64,000 bases of DNA from positions 1 through 64,000 of the forward strand of contig CAITWF010000055.1 of the NCBI GenBank assembly GCA_903896015.1, written 5' to 3'. The DNA comes from an uncultured Opitutia bacterium (GTDB taxonomy: Bacteria; Verrucomicrobiota; Verrucomicrobiia; Opitutales; Opitutaceae). Made by a program: the position numbers and the translations under genes. The notes below the pieces were generated by a model. That model saw only the letters and a program-made list of their open reading frames with translations, had not been told where the DNA came from and searched no databases. Positions 16,145-23,792 of the stretch are shown piece by piece (position 1 is the first letter of the stretch; each line of letters opens with the position of its first letter).

Positions 16145-17818
16145 TTAGACGCAATCGCGATACACCGGCTCGAACATCCGCTTGCGGATGTCTGCCTCCA
16201 GATCCTTCGGCCGGCGTGCCTGGGCGAGCTTCGCGTCGAAGGCCGACGACGCCACCGCCGTCGCGATTTGCAGCGAGACCTCGCGCACTTTCGTGAGCGC
16301 AGGATAAACGCGGCCGACCGCGAGGTCGTCGGGGCCGACGAGATTTGCGAGCGTGCGCGCCGCCGTGAGAAACATCGCATCGGTCACCTCCCGTGCTTCG
16401 CTCGCGAGCGCGCCAAGGCCAACGCCCGGGAAGATGTAGATGTTGTTTCCCTGACCCGGCACGTGACGCTGGCCGTTGAGCTCGATGGGTGCGAACGGAC
16501 TGCCGCTGGCAAAGATCACCTTTCCGCCAGACCACGTATAGGCCTGCTCCGCGGTGCACTCGGCCTTCGAAGTCGGATTCGACAGCGCGAAAATTATCGG
16601 CCGTGAATTCAGCTTCGTCATCTGCTCGACGATTTCCTTGGTAAACGTCGCCGGCATGCCCGAAACGCCGATGAGCGCGGTCGGCTGGAAAATCTTCACC
16701 GCCTCGGCCAGCGTCGCGATCGGCTCACGGTCGAGGGCATAGGGAAGCTTGTGCGCCGCGAGTTTGTCGCCGCGGTTTTTCACCACGAGGCCCTTCGAGT
16801 CGACGAACCAGCAGCGCGCGCGTGCCTCCGCCTCGCTGAGTCCTTCGTCGCGCGCCGCCGCCACAAAAAGATCGGCGATGCCGGTCCCGGCCTCGCCCGC
16901 GCCAAGGAAGAGAATTTTTTGCTGCGAGAGTTTCGACTGCGTCAGCCGCAACGCGCCAATCACACCCGCGAGTGCGACGGCCGCCGTCCCCTGAATGTCG
17001 TCGTTGAAGCTCGGGAGCCGGTGCCGGTAATTGTTCAGCAGGCGGAAGGCGTTCGTGTTGCCGAAATCCTCCCATTGGAGGACGGCCTTCGGAAACACAT
17101 CCTTCACCGCGAGCACAAACTCTTCAATGAAGTCGTCGTAGTCGGCGCCGCGCGCGCGTTTCTGCTTCAGGCCGATGTAGGCCGCGCCGGCGTGGAGTTC
17201 CGCATTGTCGGTGCCAACATCGAGCGTAATCGGCAGTGTGTAGCTCGGATGCAGGCCGGCGCACGCCGTGTAGAGCGCGAGCTTGCCGACGGGAATGCCC
17301 ATGCCGAGCGCGCCAAGATCGCCGAGGCCGAGGATGCGTTCGCCATCCGTCACGACGATCAGCCGCACCCCCGGCTGCGGCCAGTGCCGCAGAATCTCCG
17401 CGATGTGTCCGCGATCTCGCAGGCTGATAAACATCCCGCGCGGCTTCGTGTAGATCGCGCCGTATTTCTGGCACGCTTCGCCGACGGTCGGCGTGTAGAT
17501 GATCGGTACCATCTCTTCGATGTGCTCGATCACGAGGCGGTAGAACAAAATCTCGTTCCGATTCTGAAGCGTCGTGAGATAAATGTATTTCTCGAGATTG
17601 GTCGCCTTGCTGCGCACCGAGATGAGCGTGCGCTGCAACTGCTCCTCCAGCGTGAAGACCCGGGGCGGCAACAGGCCGCGCAGGCCGAGGACATCGCGTT
17701 CACGCTCGGTGAATGCAGTGCCCTTGTTGAGCAACGGATCGGCGAGCACCGCGGCGCCACGCGGCGGACTCACTTCACCCCAGGCGGACAATCCTTTCGA
17801 GGACGGCTGAAGGTTCAT
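16145..17818 (-). CDS. NAD-type malic enzyme
   Basis: Oxidative decarboxylation of malate to pyruvate with NAD(P)H formation in the cytoplasm. The length (557 residues) is that of the large MaeA/eukaryotic-type malic enzymes. Family landmarks include YTPTVGEACQKYG, the catalytic Tyr region, GILGLGDLGALGMGIPVGK-like sequence (ILGLGDLGALGMGIPVGKLA), WEDFGNTNAFRLLNNYRHRL, FNDDIQGTAAVALAG with metal-binding Asp residues, and the nucleotide fold FLGAGEAGTGIADL. The pyruvate formed could feed PFOR (52458). Monocistronic, in the same direction as the GltD-like gene 35 nt upstream, so the two may be co-transcribed. Confidence 0.92.
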   Translation of the reverse strand: MNLQPSSKGLSAWGEVSPPRGAAVLADPLLNKGTAFTERERDVLGLRGLLPPRVFTLEEQLQRTLISVRSKATNLEKYIYLTTLQNRNEILFYRLVIEHIEEMVPIIYTPTVGEACQKYGAIYTKPRGMFISLRDRGHIAEILRHWPQPGVRLIVVTDGERILGLGDLGALGMGIPVGKLALYTACAGLHPSYTLPITLDVGTDNAELHAGAAYIGLKQKRARGADYDDFIEEFVLAVKDVFPKAVLQWEDFGNTNAFRLLNNYRHRLPSFNDDIQGTAAVALAGVIGALRLTQSKLSQQKILFLGAGEAGTGIADLFVAAARDEGLSEAEARARCWFVDSKGLVVKNRGDKLAAHKLPYALDREPIATLAEAVKIFQPTALIGVSGMPATFTKEIVEQMTKLNSRPIIFALSNPTSKAECTAEQAYTWSGGKVIFASGSPFAPIELNGQRHVPGQGNNIYIFPGVGLGALASEAREVTDAMFLTAARTLANLVGPDDLAVGRVYPALTKVREVSLQIATAVASSAFDAKLAQARRPKDLEADIRKRMFEPVYRDCV

Positions 17819-17853
17819 GCCCCAGCATAACGGAGCCCGCCCGCGCCACCTCC

Positions 17854-19329
17854 TCAGTTCTTGGCCAGTGCTGCGCTGATTTTTGCGCCGACCGTGACGC
17901 CGTGGGCCGAAAGAAAACGATCAATGCCCGCCGCCGCCTTGCGTGCATCCCGCACGGCGTGCACGACCAGACTCGGCCCGCGCACAGCATCGCCGCCGGA
18001 GAAGACGCCCGGCAGACTCGTCATCTGCTCGCGATCGACAAGGAGGCTGCCCCAGTCCGTCGTCGCCAGCTGCGCGAGTTCGCTGTCCGCCGGAAACGGC
18101 ACCGGATCGAAGCCATAGGCAACGAGGATCAAGTCGGCCGGCACGACAAATTCCGAGCCCGCCACCGGCCGCGGCTTGCGCCGCCCCGAAGCGTCGGGCT
18201 CGCCGAGCGCCATCCGCACGCAGCGCACTGCACTGACATTGCCGCCACCGTCGCTCACAAGTTCAAGAGGGTTGGCGAGAAACTCAAATTTCGCTCCCTC
18301 CTCGATCGCGTTGTAATATTCCTTCCGCGAGCCGGGCATGTTCGCGAGGTCGCGGCGATAGAGGCACACGGCCGATTTCGCGCCGCTGCGCAGCGCCGTG
18401 CGGAGACAATCCATCGCTGTGTCACCGCCGCCGAGCACGACCACATGTTTGCCCGCGGCCTCGATCGGCGGCAGGTCCATCACAGCCTCCGCCACATTTT
18501 TCTGCACGAGAAACGGCAGCGAATCACACACGCCCGCGAGCGCGGCCCCCGGCACGTCGAGCGGCTTCGCTTGCTGCGCACCGACGGCGAGAAAGATAGC
18601 ATCGAAGTCGCGCCGCAGTTGCCCGAGCGAGACGTCGCGGCCCACGCTGAGGCCGAGCTTGAAGTCCACGCCGTTCTTCGCGAGCAGATCGACGCGTCGC
18701 TCCACGATCGTTTTTTCCAGCTTGAACGAAGGGATGCCGTTCACGAGCAGTCCGCCCGGCAGCAGCAGCGCCTCGAACACTGTGACCGCGTAGCCGAGTT
18801 GCGCGAGTTCGTCGGCGCACGCGAGTCCGCCCGGCCCCGAACCGACGACCGCAACGCGGCGGCCGTTCGACGGCGCGCGGGTGATTTCGACGGCGTGACG
18901 CGCAAACGCATACTCGTTGATGAACCGCTCGACCGCGCCGATCGCGACGGGCTCGGTCTTGCAGTTGAGAATGCAAGCGCCCTCGCACAAACGCTCCTGC
19001 GGACAGACGCGCGAGCAGATTTCAGGCATGTTACTCGTCGCGCGCGAAATCGCGGCGGCTTCGAGAAACAGGCCCTGCGCCGCGAGCGCCAGCCATTCGG
19101 GAATGCGATTGGAAAGCGGGCAGCCTTCGCGGCAAAGCGGATTGGGACACTGAATGCAACGGCTCGCCTGCGCACGCACCGTTGCCTCGTCGAACTCGCC
19201 GTAGATTTCGTTGAAATCGCCGACCCGCTCGGTGGCGGTGCGCTTCGGCGGCGAACTGCGGGCGATCGTCCGCCAGGCATACTTGGCATTGGGCGGACTG
19301 GGAGGCGGAGCGGCGGCGGTTGGGTTCAT
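17854..19329 (-). CDS. GltD-like NAD(P)H:acceptor oxidoreductase
   Basis: Flavoprotein of the glutamate synthase small-subunit family. Over its 491 residues it has an N-terminal Fe-S domain with cysteine sets CIQCPNPLCREGCP and CSRVCPQERLCEGACILNC, then a FAD fold (VAVVGSGPGGLACADELA) and an NAD(P) fold (VVVLGGGDTAMDCLRTALR), ending with GVFSGGDAVRGPSLVVHAV. The start at ATG 19329 is chosen because upstream codons do not match the family. No gltB large subunit lies nearby, so it may act as an NADPH-ferredoxin-type or NfnB-like subunit with another partner. Two 21-bp-spaced CGCA boxes lie 75-110 nt upstream. Confidence 0.82.
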   Translation of the reverse strand: MNPTAAAPPPSPPNAKYAWRTIARSSPPKRTATERVGDFNEIYGEFDEATVRAQASRCIQCPNPLCREGCPLSNRIPEWLALAAQGLFLEAAAISRATSNMPEICSRVCPQERLCEGACILNCKTEPVAIGAVERFINEYAFARHAVEITRAPSNGRRVAVVGSGPGGLACADELAQLGYAVTVFEALLLPGGLLVNGIPSFKLEKTIVERRVDLLAKNGVDFKLGLSVGRDVSLGQLRRDFDAIFLAVGAQQAKPLDVPGAALAGVCDSLPFLVQKNVAEAVMDLPPIEAAGKHVVVLGGGDTAMDCLRTALRSGAKSAVCLYRRDLANMPGSRKEYYNAIEEGAKFEFLANPLELVSDGGGNVSAVRCVRMALGEPDASGRRKPRPVAGSEFVVPADLILVAYGFDPVPFPADSELAQLATTDWGSLLVDREQMTSLPGVFSGGDAVRGPSLVVHAVRDARKAAAGIDRFLSAHGVTVGAKISAALAKN

Positions 19330-19403
19330 GGGAAGTTTTCTCAGGCGAAACGCGATCGAACAAATGCCTCCCCTATCATGCGGCCAAACGGCACGAACGA
19401 CTA

Positions 19404-19437
19404 CGCAACGGTTGCGCGTTGATGCGCAGCGTTTGCC
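19404..19437 (-). promoter_or_regulatory. Tandem CGCA boxes, 21-bp spacing, upstream of GltD-like gene
   Basis: CGCAACGGTTGCG (19404-19416) is a perfect CGCA-N5-TGCG palindrome. CGCAGCGTTTGCC (19425-19437) is a near-perfect second copy exactly 21 bp away. The pair lies between the GltD-like start (19329) and the upstream cytochrome stop (19443). Confidence 0.55.
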
Positions 19438-19442
19438 CGGCC

Positions 19443-21590
19443 TCAGTGCCCGAGCCGCGAGGCCATGGCGTAGATGATCAAAGCGAGGAGCACGAGGCCG
19501 GTGCCGAAGAAGATGAAGCCCATGGCCTTCGCCATTTTCTTCCGCCCCTCCCACTCATCCTTCACGCGGAAACGCTCTAGGGTGCCGCTCGCCACGAGGC
19601 GATCATACCAGCGCTTTCGCTCGTGCAGCATCTCGGTCTGCGAGACACGGCCCGAGAAGATGACGGTGTCCATCGGGAATTTCTCGATGCGGAAATGCGT
19701 GTTGAAAAAATGGAAGGTGAAGATGAAGCCTGCAGCCAGCAGCGCCTCGTCGGAGTGGACCACGAGCGCAATGTTCATGATCCAACCGGGCATGAACTTC
19801 GTGAAAAACGCCGGGAACCACAGGATGAGCCCCGAGAAGCCGATGATCGTCACGCCCCAGAACACGGCGAGGTAGTCGAAGCGTTCCCAATAGGTCCAGC
19901 GATCGAACTGCGGGCGCGGGCCCTTGCCGAAGAACCATTTTTGGTGCGCCACGAAATCGCGGAAATCCTGGATCGACGGAACCATCGAGTCGGGACCAAA
20001 AACGGAGCTCCAGATGCGTTTCACCGAAATGCGGCCGGTCTGCGGATCGCGGATCGAGCCGCGCGCCCGCCAGAGTGCGACCACGCGGTCGCTAATGTGC
20101 AGCACGAAATACGTGAACGTGATCACCGCGCCGAAATGGTGCAACGACCGGGCGACACCGGCGCCGCCCATGAGCTTGAAGATCGCACGGGCCCATTCGG
20201 TGTAGTAGAACTTGAGCGGCATGCCCGTGATCACGAGGAGCAGGAAACTCGTCACCACCATCAGGTGCAGCGTGCGCTCGAACGGCGTGAACCGCGTGAA
20301 CTGCACGTCGTCCCGGTTCTGCTTGATGACCGCCTCGCGAAACGTCTTCGAGTCCGTCAGGTAGAGGTAGATCGAGCGGAAGAGCCAGAAGAGCGTGTGC
20401 AGGCCGAAGAACGAAAACGTGCCGACGAGCAGCGCCGTCATGAACCAAAAAACCTTGTTCAGGATCGGATAGTGGACGCTATCGAGCGGGTTAGCGTGCG
20501 GCTGGTAGCTCGTGAAGTTGACGTTGGCGCCGGCGTGGCACTGCGCGCACGTGCCGACAATCTTATCCTTCGAAAGCCGCGAGCGCGGATCGCTGACAGG
20601 GAAGACGTCGTGATGGCCGTGGCAGTCGTAGCACGCGGCAACGTCGGAGGCGACGTTGGGCTGGCCGAGCGCCATCGCCTTGCCGTGGTAGGTCTCGTTG
20701 TAGTGCTCGAGCCGATCGGCGTGGCACTTGCCGCAACTCGCGTCGCTGCCGGCCTTGAAGTGCGCGGTCGCGGGTTTCTCGATGTCGTGCGCGCTGTGGC
20801 AGTCGGTGCAGACCGGACCCCGCTTGTCGCCTTTCGCGAGGAGCTGGCCGTGGACGCTCGCGTTGTAGGTTTCCTCGATGCCAACGTGGCAGGTGCCACA
20901 GGACTTCGCGATGTTGGCGTGGCTCGTGTGTGAATCCTTGTCGATGCTGCGCTTGATGTCGTGGACGCCGTGGCAGTCGTTACATGAGGGCGCGACGACG
21001 AGGCCCATCTTCACGAGCGCGCGGCCGTGGATGCTGTCGAGGTAGTGGCCCGCGGCCTCGGTCTTGCCCATGCGGTAATCTTTCGTGAGCTTCGGATCGT
21101 CGTGGCAAGTGCCGCAGGTTTTCGGGAGGTTGAGCTTGAACACGGGCGAGTCGGCCTGCTTCACCGGCGAGATGTCGTGCGAGCCGTGACAGCTCACGCA
21201 GGTCGCGGCATCGGAGGCGCCGAGCTTGTGGCTCATGCCGTGGATGCTCGCGGCGAATTGCGCGGCAGGTTTCTCGTGGCACGAGCTGCACTGCGCCGGC
21301 GGCAGCTTGGATGCGTGCGGCGTCTCGGTGAGCGTCGCATGGCAGTCGATGCAGTTGAGTTTGCTGTGGACGGATTTTGCGAAGACCTCCGGCTTCACAC
21401 CGATCCACACGGGCTTCTCGCCCTTCTTCCGCGGCTTAAACTCCGCCTCGTGGCAGTCCATGCACTCGCTGTTCGGCACGGCGACTTTTTTCGGCGCGGT
21501 GGCCTCAGCCGCTCGAGCGAAGCCCGGAAGGAAAAGCGCGAGGACGAGGGCGCACACCGCAAGCCGCTGAACGGAGCAAAGGGGTTTCAT
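19443..21590 (-). CDS. CbcL-like fusion: 11-haem cytochrome c plus cytochrome b membrane domain
   Basis: Second membrane c/b fusion in the window, 715 residues. A signal peptide (about 1-27, …PGFARAAEA) precedes eleven CXXCH motifs: CMDCH, CIDCH, CSSCH, CVSCH, CGTCH, CNDCH, CGTCH, CTDCH, CGKCH, CYDCH, CAQCH (residues about 43-360). A membrane region (about 375-660) contains helices with paired histidines (RTLHLMVV, SLHHFGAV, FVLHISDR, VVHSDEAL, FTFHFFNTHF) suited to b-type haems, and a final helix at about 690-710. It probably oxidises menaquinol and passes electrons to the c-haem chain. It is in its own transcription unit with paired CGCA boxes 40-75 nt upstream. Confidence 0.87.
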   Translation of the reverse strand: MKPLCSVQRLAVCALVLALFLPGFARAAEATAPKKVAVPNSECMDCHEAEFKPRKKGEKPVWIGVKPEVFAKSVHSKLNCIDCHATLTETPHASKLPPAQCSSCHEKPAAQFAASIHGMSHKLGASDAATCVSCHGSHDISPVKQADSPVFKLNLPKTCGTCHDDPKLTKDYRMGKTEAAGHYLDSIHGRALVKMGLVVAPSCNDCHGVHDIKRSIDKDSHTSHANIAKSCGTCHVGIEETYNASVHGQLLAKGDKRGPVCTDCHSAHDIEKPATAHFKAGSDASCGKCHADRLEHYNETYHGKAMALGQPNVASDVAACYDCHGHHDVFPVSDPRSRLSKDKIVGTCAQCHAGANVNFTSYQPHANPLDSVHYPILNKVFWFMTALLVGTFSFFGLHTLFWLFRSIYLYLTDSKTFREAVIKQNRDDVQFTRFTPFERTLHLMVVTSFLLLVITGMPLKFYYTEWARAIFKLMGGAGVARSLHHFGAVITFTYFVLHISDRVVALWRARGSIRDPQTGRISVKRIWSSVFGPDSMVPSIQDFRDFVAHQKWFFGKGPRPQFDRWTYWERFDYLAVFWGVTIIGFSGLILWFPAFFTKFMPGWIMNIALVVHSDEALLAAGFIFTFHFFNTHFRIEKFPMDTVIFSGRVSQTEMLHERKRWYDRLVASGTLERFRVKDEWEGRKKMAKAMGFIFFGTGLVLLALIIYAMASRLGH

Positions 21591-21630
21591 GGCGTTACCT
21601 TACTATGGGGCAATTGGCGCCCCGCGGCTG

Positions 21631-21664
21631 CGCACGCGTTGTGCGTCTCGGCGCATTTGTTGAA
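21631..21664 (-). promoter_or_regulatory. Tandem CGCA boxes upstream of 11-haem cytochrome
   Basis: CGCACGCGTTGTG (21631-21643) and CGCATTTGTTGAA (21652-21664) are spaced exactly 21 bp and lie 41-74 nt before the minus-strand start at 21590. Both keep CGCA-N4-TTG. Confidence 0.5.
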
Positions 21665-21688
21665 AAAATCCGCGACCTGCAGATGCGC

Positions 21689-21720
21689 AAAAAAAACGCG
21701 CGGCCGGTGCGCCGCGCGTT
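21689..21720 (-). terminator. Rho-independent terminator after heptaheme cytochrome gene
   Basis: AACGCGCGGC (21695-21704) pairs with GCCGCGCGTT (21711-21720), a perfect 10-bp stem. In the minus direction it is followed by a U8 run (complement of the A run ending at 21696). It lies 27 nt after the stop at 21747. Confidence 0.85.
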
Positions 21721-21746
21721 TGCAGGGTTTGGTATGGCGCGAGAAA

Positions 21747-23255
21747 TTATTTCTGGATGCCGCCGTTGTGGCAGTCCGCGCAACTGAGCTCGGGATCGAG
21801 TTCTCCGCCCGGGTGCTTGAAGGTCAGGCCCTTCGTGCTGAGCGTCTCAAGCTCGGTGCCCTTGCCCTGCGAGATCAGGGTGTGGCACGAGGTGCAGTCG
21901 CTCGAGCGCACGGTCTGGCCGAGGGCGGTCTTGTGCTTGTCGTCGTGGCAGCGGAAGCAGCCGGGCCAGTCCTTGTGGCCGATGTTGTTCGGGTAGACGC
22001 GCCAGTCCGCCTTGCGCTCCGGGAAAATCGTCGTGGAGAAAATCTGCTGCACCGTGGCAATCGCGCCGGGCAGCTCCGCGGCAATGGCCGGATCGGTGTA
22101 TTTCGCGGCCATGAAATCGGCGATCTTCTGGGCTGCCTGGCCGTCGGTGGTGATTTCTTTTTGCGTGAGCGCCTGCACGGCGACGCGTTTCACGGCGGGC
22201 AGTTTCCCGCTCAGCGTGCCGATGGCGATAGCGCGCTCGACGGTGTCGTTGGCGGTTGGGAAGGAGTGCGCGGGGCGGTTGTGGCAGTCCATGCAGTCCA
22301 TCACGCGAATCGCCTCGGGCGGCGGCTCACCCTTGAACGCCTCGGTGCGAAACACGCGGGAGGTGCCGTCCTTCCGATTCGTCACCCGCATCCAGGGGAT
22401 GTCCTGCCGCTTCACGTCGACTGCGTAATACTCAACGCGCTCGGTTTCGCTCACATGCCAGTGGATGCCGCCAAAGGGGCTGCCCGGCGCGCTGCGGTTC
22501 ACGTGGAGCAGGAGGCTCACGGTGTAGGGCGTGTTCTTCTTGTCCGACAGCGTGTGATTGAAGCTGCGCTCGACGTTGCCGGCGAACTTCGCAGGCCAGT
22601 GGCATTTCTCGCAGGTGTCCTGCGCAGGCCGGAGATTTTTCAATGGCGTCTCGATCGGGCGCTTGTAGTTGTCGAGGGTGAAGGCGATGAGCTGGTGCGT
22701 GCCGTTGAGCTTCGCCTTCACGAACCATTGCGCGCCCGAGCCGACGTGGCACTCCACGCAATCGACGCGCGCATGCGCGCCGTGCTGGTAGGCGACGAAT
22801 TCCGGGTTCATCGCCGCATGGCAGACCTGGCCGCAAAACCGGTCCGACTCCGAATAATGGTAGGTCTGGTAGCTGCCAAACGCGCTCAGCATGATGAAGG
22901 CGAGCGCCCCCGCCCCAAACAGCACGATCCATCGCTGCTGGTGGCGGTCGGAGAAATCGAGCCGCCACTTGTCAGGCGCCGTCGCCGCGTGCTTGATCGC
23001 CCAGCGGCGCTGCGCCCATGCGCCAAAAAACACCGTCGCGAGTCCCGTGATCAAAAATCCGGGCGCGACGATGTAGGTGAAGATACCAAGGTAGGGATTC
23101 TTGTCCCCCTGCGTGAAATCCATCCACACCAGCAGCGCGAACGAGAACAGCGCGCCGATCGCGAGCACGCCGCCGACCGCGCTGATCCAGTTGTTGAAGT
23201 GCGACCGGGGCCGCGGCGCTTCGCCGCGGTCAGACTGGGGGGTGGGATCGGCCAC
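21747..23255 (-). CDS. NapC/NrfH-like membrane heptaheme cytochrome c
   Basis: Membrane quinol dehydrogenase-type cytochrome, 502 residues. Three hydrophobic helices occupy residues about 22-46, 57-79 and 107-128, followed by a periplasmic domain. The first haem motif is FCGQVCHAAMNPEF, a C-X3-CH variant followed by a Met as in NrfH/NapC haem 1. Six normal motifs follow: CVECH, CEKCH, CMDCH, CFRCH, CTSCH and CADCH. The ORF begins at ATG 23255; it is followed by a strong terminator. The small cytochrome c gene upstream (23268-23603) ends 12 nt before it, so the two form an operon and the small protein is a likely redox partner. Confidence 0.85.
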   Translation of the reverse strand: MADPTPQSDRGEAPRPRSHFNNWISAVGGVLAIGALFSFALLVWMDFTQGDKNPYLGIFTYIVAPGFLITGLATVFFGAWAQRRWAIKHAATAPDKWRLDFSDRHQQRWIVLFGAGALAFIMLSAFGSYQTYHYSESDRFCGQVCHAAMNPEFVAYQHGAHARVDCVECHVGSGAQWFVKAKLNGTHQLIAFTLDNYKRPIETPLKNLRPAQDTCEKCHWPAKFAGNVERSFNHTLSDKKNTPYTVSLLLHVNRSAPGSPFGGIHWHVSETERVEYYAVDVKRQDIPWMRVTNRKDGTSRVFRTEAFKGEPPPEAIRVMDCMDCHNRPAHSFPTANDTVERAIAIGTLSGKLPAVKRVAVQALTQKEITTDGQAAQKIADFMAAKYTDPAIAAELPGAIATVQQIFSTTIFPERKADWRVYPNNIGHKDWPGCFRCHDDKHKTALGQTVRSSDCTSCHTLISQGKGTELETLSTKGLTFKHPGGELDPELSCADCHNGGIQK

Positions 23256-23267
23256 GGCGGGTCAGGC

Positions 23268-23603
23268 TCAGCCCTTGAACTTCCGCACGTAGGCGACGAG
23301 GTCCTTGATCTCGTCGGCCGAGAGTTCGTCCTTGAACGCCTTCATCTTCTCCTTGCCGTCGACAAACACGCCGGCGGTGATCGCCTTGGTCATGTCGGCG
23401 TCCTTCATTTCGGCCTGCACCTTCGCGTCGGAGTAGTCCTTCAAATTGAGTTTTTTACCGACCTTCGTCTGGCCCTTGCCGTCGGCGCCGTGGCACTTCG
23501 TGCATTGGTTTTCCCAATTTTCGGCCGCGGGGGCGGCGTGCGTGAGGGCGGCGGTCAACGCCAGACCGGCGCCAAGCGTGAAGAGTTTGAGCGGAGTATT
23601 CAT
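23268..23603 (-). CDS. Small periplasmic class I cytochrome c (paralog of 5686 gene)
   Basis: A 111-residue soluble cytochrome. The signal peptide (about 1-23, …ALTHAAPA) is followed by one haem site, CTKCHGADGKG, and a Met in KEKMKAFKDELSADEIKDLV that can serve as axial ligand. It shares size, haem context and many positions (QC.KCHGADGKG.TK.GKKL) with the cytochrome at 5686-6015. ATG 23603 is chosen since it gives a proper signal peptide. First gene of the operon with the heptaheme cytochrome; CGCA boxes lie 75-140 nt upstream. Confidence 0.88.
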   Translation of the reverse strand: MNTPLKLFTLGAGLALTAALTHAAPAAENWENQCTKCHGADGKGQTKVGKKLNLKDYSDAKVQAEMKDADMTKAITAGVFVDGKEKMKAFKDELSADEIKDLVAYVRKFKG

Positions 23604-23656
23604 AGGTGGAGATTCTTTGTTAGGAAACTTATCGCACAACCGCAAGCGTGACGCTC

Positions 23657-23754
23657 TGCATCGCTTGACTACTTGCGCGCAAAATTTGCGGCGCCTATGG
23701 CCGTCCCCGCGCAAGATTTGCCGCAAGCCCGACAATCCGTGCGCAGCCCCGAAA
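23657..23754. promoter_or_regulatory. Divergent control region with CGCA boxes
   Basis: CGCAAAATTTGCG (23678-23690) is a perfect CGCA-N5-TGCG box. CGCAAGATTTGCC (23710-23722) lies 32 bp further, and CGCAGCCCCGAAA (23742-23754), a half match, another 32 bp on. A TGCA half-site at 23657 is 21 bp before the first. The region separates the small cytochrome c (minus) from hemN (plus). Confidence 0.55.
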
Positions 23755-23792
23755 ACGCCCTGGTGCGATACTGATCTCGTTCTCCCACTCCC

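Noticed and set aside
17868-17890. Sequence TGCTGCGCTGATTTTTGCG, resembling the boxes.
   Set aside because: It lies inside the 3' coding end of the GltD-like gene and lacks the CGCA core spacing, so it is explained by the protein sequence.
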